Virus record (IMG/VR): IMGVR_UViG_3300037353_000022
Span: 1-22,811 of that record
Length of the DNA stretch: 22,811 nucleotides
Reading direction: 5' to 3' (one strand)
Source: a virus
Below, in pieces: positions 21,725 to 22,811 of this stretch (position 1 is its first letter; every line of letters starts with the position of its first letter). A program made the translations under genes and the position numbers. Under the pieces are notes generated by a model that made no database searches, was not told the DNA's origin, and saw only the letters and a list, made by a program, of their open reading frames with translations.

Positions 21725-21755
21725 CCGGAGGACATCTCTTCTCCGGTCCTTATTT
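21725..21755 (+). terminator. Hairpin followed by T-rich stretch
   Basis: CCGGAG (21725-21730) and CTCCGG (21741-21746) pair around a 10-base loop, followed by TCCTTATTT. It lies about 30 bases downstream of the predicted start of the 21659 promoter, so it could attenuate transcription into the following genes or end a very short RNA. Confidence 0.4.
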
Positions 21756-21802
21756 GTAGCTAAATCGGATGTGCGGCTTCTGGCCTCCTCCCTGGTGGGC
21801 GC

Positions 21803-22114
21803 GTGAACACCTGGGGCGACGACATGGAGACCCACGATTCGGTAGACGCCTTTGTCCGCAGCCGGGAAGGGCTGACAGCCAAGCAACTGAAAGCCCTTGG
21901 GGTTTACTCGCAGAGGCAGACAGAGCGTGACGTAGAGCGGCGCTTGGAGGTGCCGGGATACCGCAAGGTCGCTGAGGCTCCCGGGATGGCGGCATACGTC
22001 CGCAAACCTTCCCGCTGGCGTCGGATTGTGCGCTGGCTAGCCAACGGAAACGTCTGGCTGTTTGTGGGCCTCTTTGTGGCTCTCTTGCTGGCTGTGAATG
22101 CGGTGGCTCGGTAG
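21803..22114 (+). CDS. Small C-terminally anchored membrane protein
   Basis: Protein of 103 residues from GTG 21803 (or 96 from ATG 21824; neither has a strong ribosome site). The soluble part has DSVDAFVRSREGLTAKQLKALG, which reads as a helical pair, then RDVERRLEVPGYRKVAEAPG and a basic RKPSRWRRIVRW before a single hydrophobic helix at the C-terminus (NVWLFVGLFVALLLAVNAVA). It would be a tail-anchored protein with its bulk in the cytoplasm. No family is recognised. The stop touches the start of the next gene. Confidence 0.6.
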   Translation: MNTWGDDMETHDSVDAFVRSREGLTAKQLKALGVYSQRQTERDVERRLEVPGYRKVAEAPGMAAYVRKPSRWRRIVRWLANGNVWLFVGLFVALLLAVNAVAR

Positions 22115-22811
22115 TGAAGACCATGACCGGCTGGCACTTTCTGGCCGACCCGGCACAACTCCGGGACGGAACGCCGACTCCCGCCGTGGGGGTGAAGCTC
22201 AAGCTGGACGGCAAGCCCGTTCTCTGCCAGCACGGGTTTCACGCCAGCGTGAAACCGATCGACGCCCTGGGCTACGCTCCGGGTGCGTACCTCTGTCGCG
22301 TTCGTCTGTCCGGGACCGTGGTTGAGGATGGCAGCAAGGCCGTGGCCTCTGAGCGCACCATCCTGGCCGGACCGGTCGATGTGTCGGTCGAGCTGCGGAT
22401 CTTCGCTGCTCAGCAAGCGCTCCGTGCAGCGGACGAGGCAGAGAAGGTGCTGCCCAACTTTGAGAAGGTCTTTCCCGAGGACAAACGTGCCCGGGAGGCC
22501 ATCGAACAGGCTCGAAAGACCGCTCGGGCGGTGATCGCGAGCCGAGGGCCACAGCCCGAGGCTTGGTCGGCTGCTAGGTCGGCTGAGTCGGCTGCTTGGT
22601 CGGCTGCTAGGTCGGCTGAGTCGGCTGCTTGGTCGGCTGCTAGGTCGGCTGAGTCGGCTGCTAGGTCGGCTGAGTCGGCTGCTTGGTCGGCTGCTGGGTC
22701 GGCTGCTGGGTCGGCTGCTGAGTCGGCTGGGTCGGCTGCTGGGTCGGCTGCTGAGTCGGCTTGGTCGGCTAGGTCGGCTGCTGGGTCGGCTGCTAGGTCG
22801 GCTTGGTCGGC
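22114..22811 (+). CDS. A-X-S-A repeat protein, truncated by the window end
   Basis: Open frame from GTG 22114 (ATG 22123 is an alternative) to the end of the window, 232 codons and still open. Residues 4-~95 form a globular domain: MTGWHFLADPAQLRDGTPTP, CQHGFHASVKPIDALGYAPG, AYLCRVRLSGTVVEDG, ERTILAG. Residues ~100-145 are helical and charged (QQALRAADEAEKVLPNFEKV). From ~147 the chain becomes Ala/Ser repeats of the form A-X-S-A with X = W, R, E or G. Similar proteins with an HGFHAS-like motif and these repeats are known from phages and prophages, without a known function. The frame is the only one of the three forward frames free of stops across the repeat. Confidence 0.72.
   Translation, partial: MKTMTGWHFLADPAQLRDGTPTPAVGVKLKLDGKPVLCQHGFHASVKPIDALGYAPGAYLCRVRLSGTVVEDGSKAVASERTILAGPVDVSVELRIFAAQQALRAADEAEKVLPNFEKVFPEDKRAREAIEQARKTARAVIASRGPQPEAWSAARSAESAAWSAARSAESAAWSAARSAESAARSAESAAWSAAGSAAGSAAESAGSAAGSAAESAWSARSAAGSAARSAWS
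22561..22811 (+). repeat. Tandem repeat array of 12- and 9-base units
   Basis: Units GCTNGGTCGGCT or GCTGAGTCGGCT (12 bases) and shortened forms lacking one GCT (9 bases) follow one another without a break to the window end. The variable codon is TGG, AGG, GAG or GGG, while TCGGCT is constant. All units are multiples of three, so gain or loss of units keeps the frame. Confidence 0.9.

Noticed and set aside
21696-21806. 36-residue frame starting at the predicted transcript start of the 21659 promoter
   Set aside because: ATG overlaps the HTH stop and would suit a leaderless start, but the sequence crosses the hairpin at 21725-21755 and shows no protein-like pattern; kept only as a remark.
22561-22811. 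CRISPR array
   Set aside because: Units are 9-12 bases, contiguous, without spacers, and translate in frame to A-X-S-A repeats.

Overview
The window is the late region (virion assembly and lysis) of a tailed phage or prophage, a siphovirus in Caudoviricetes. It is GC-rich, uses GTG and TTG starts very often, and its genes are stacked with 4-8 base start/stop overlaps (ATGA, GTGA, TTGA). The tail, lysin and small-terminase types look like those of phages of Actinomycetota or related high-GC Gram-positive bacteria. The host cannot be named from the sequence, and no integrase, replication gene, tRNA or CRISPR array is present.

Layout. Bases 1-1690 hold the terminase (a small-subunit-like frame and TerL). 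Bases 1695-5899 hold a tiny membrane protein, the portal, an HK97-type prohead protease with an N-terminal extension, and the major capsid protein, followed by a UUCG-loop hairpin. Bases 6042-9574 hold a small head protein, a two-domain glycosyltransferase, two small beta-rich virion proteins, a head-tail connector and a tail terminator-like protein. Bases 9571-13210 hold a small protein, the tail tube protein, a tail assembly chaperone with a CCCTTTG -1 frameshift, a gp10-like protein and the tape measure. Bases 13217-16590 hold a large minor tail/hub protein and a receptor-binding tail protein. Bases 16613-21122 hold membrane/coiled-coil proteins, a nucleoside-phosphorylase-like protein, a lysozyme-like lysin with a collagen-like tail, a holin candidate and a papain-like cysteine peptidase. 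After a convergent boundary, 21222-22811 is a different kind of region: a reverse-strand zinc-ribbon gene, a divergent excisionase-type HTH gene, a promoter with an internal dyad, a small membrane protein, and a protein with a long A-X-S-A repeat that runs off the window.

The most interesting element is at 16107-16590. The receptor-binding tail protein (15652-16347) ends in a domain whose homologue lies immediately downstream on the opposite strand, tail to tail with it. The pair is bounded by 30-base inverted repeats matching at 28 of 30 positions, and both repeats read R-I-T-G-N-I-V-R-L-G in the correct frame. Inverting the segment would exchange the last ~73 residues for ~75 alternative ones. 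This is the architecture of an invertible tail-fibre switch. No recombinase for it is visible in the window.

Other points worth attention are the phosphorylase-superfamily gene among late genes (possible accessory or conflict gene), the glycosyltransferase inside the head operon, a small membrane gene with no ATG/GTG/TTG at the expected place, and the small-terminase frame that stays open far into TerL.
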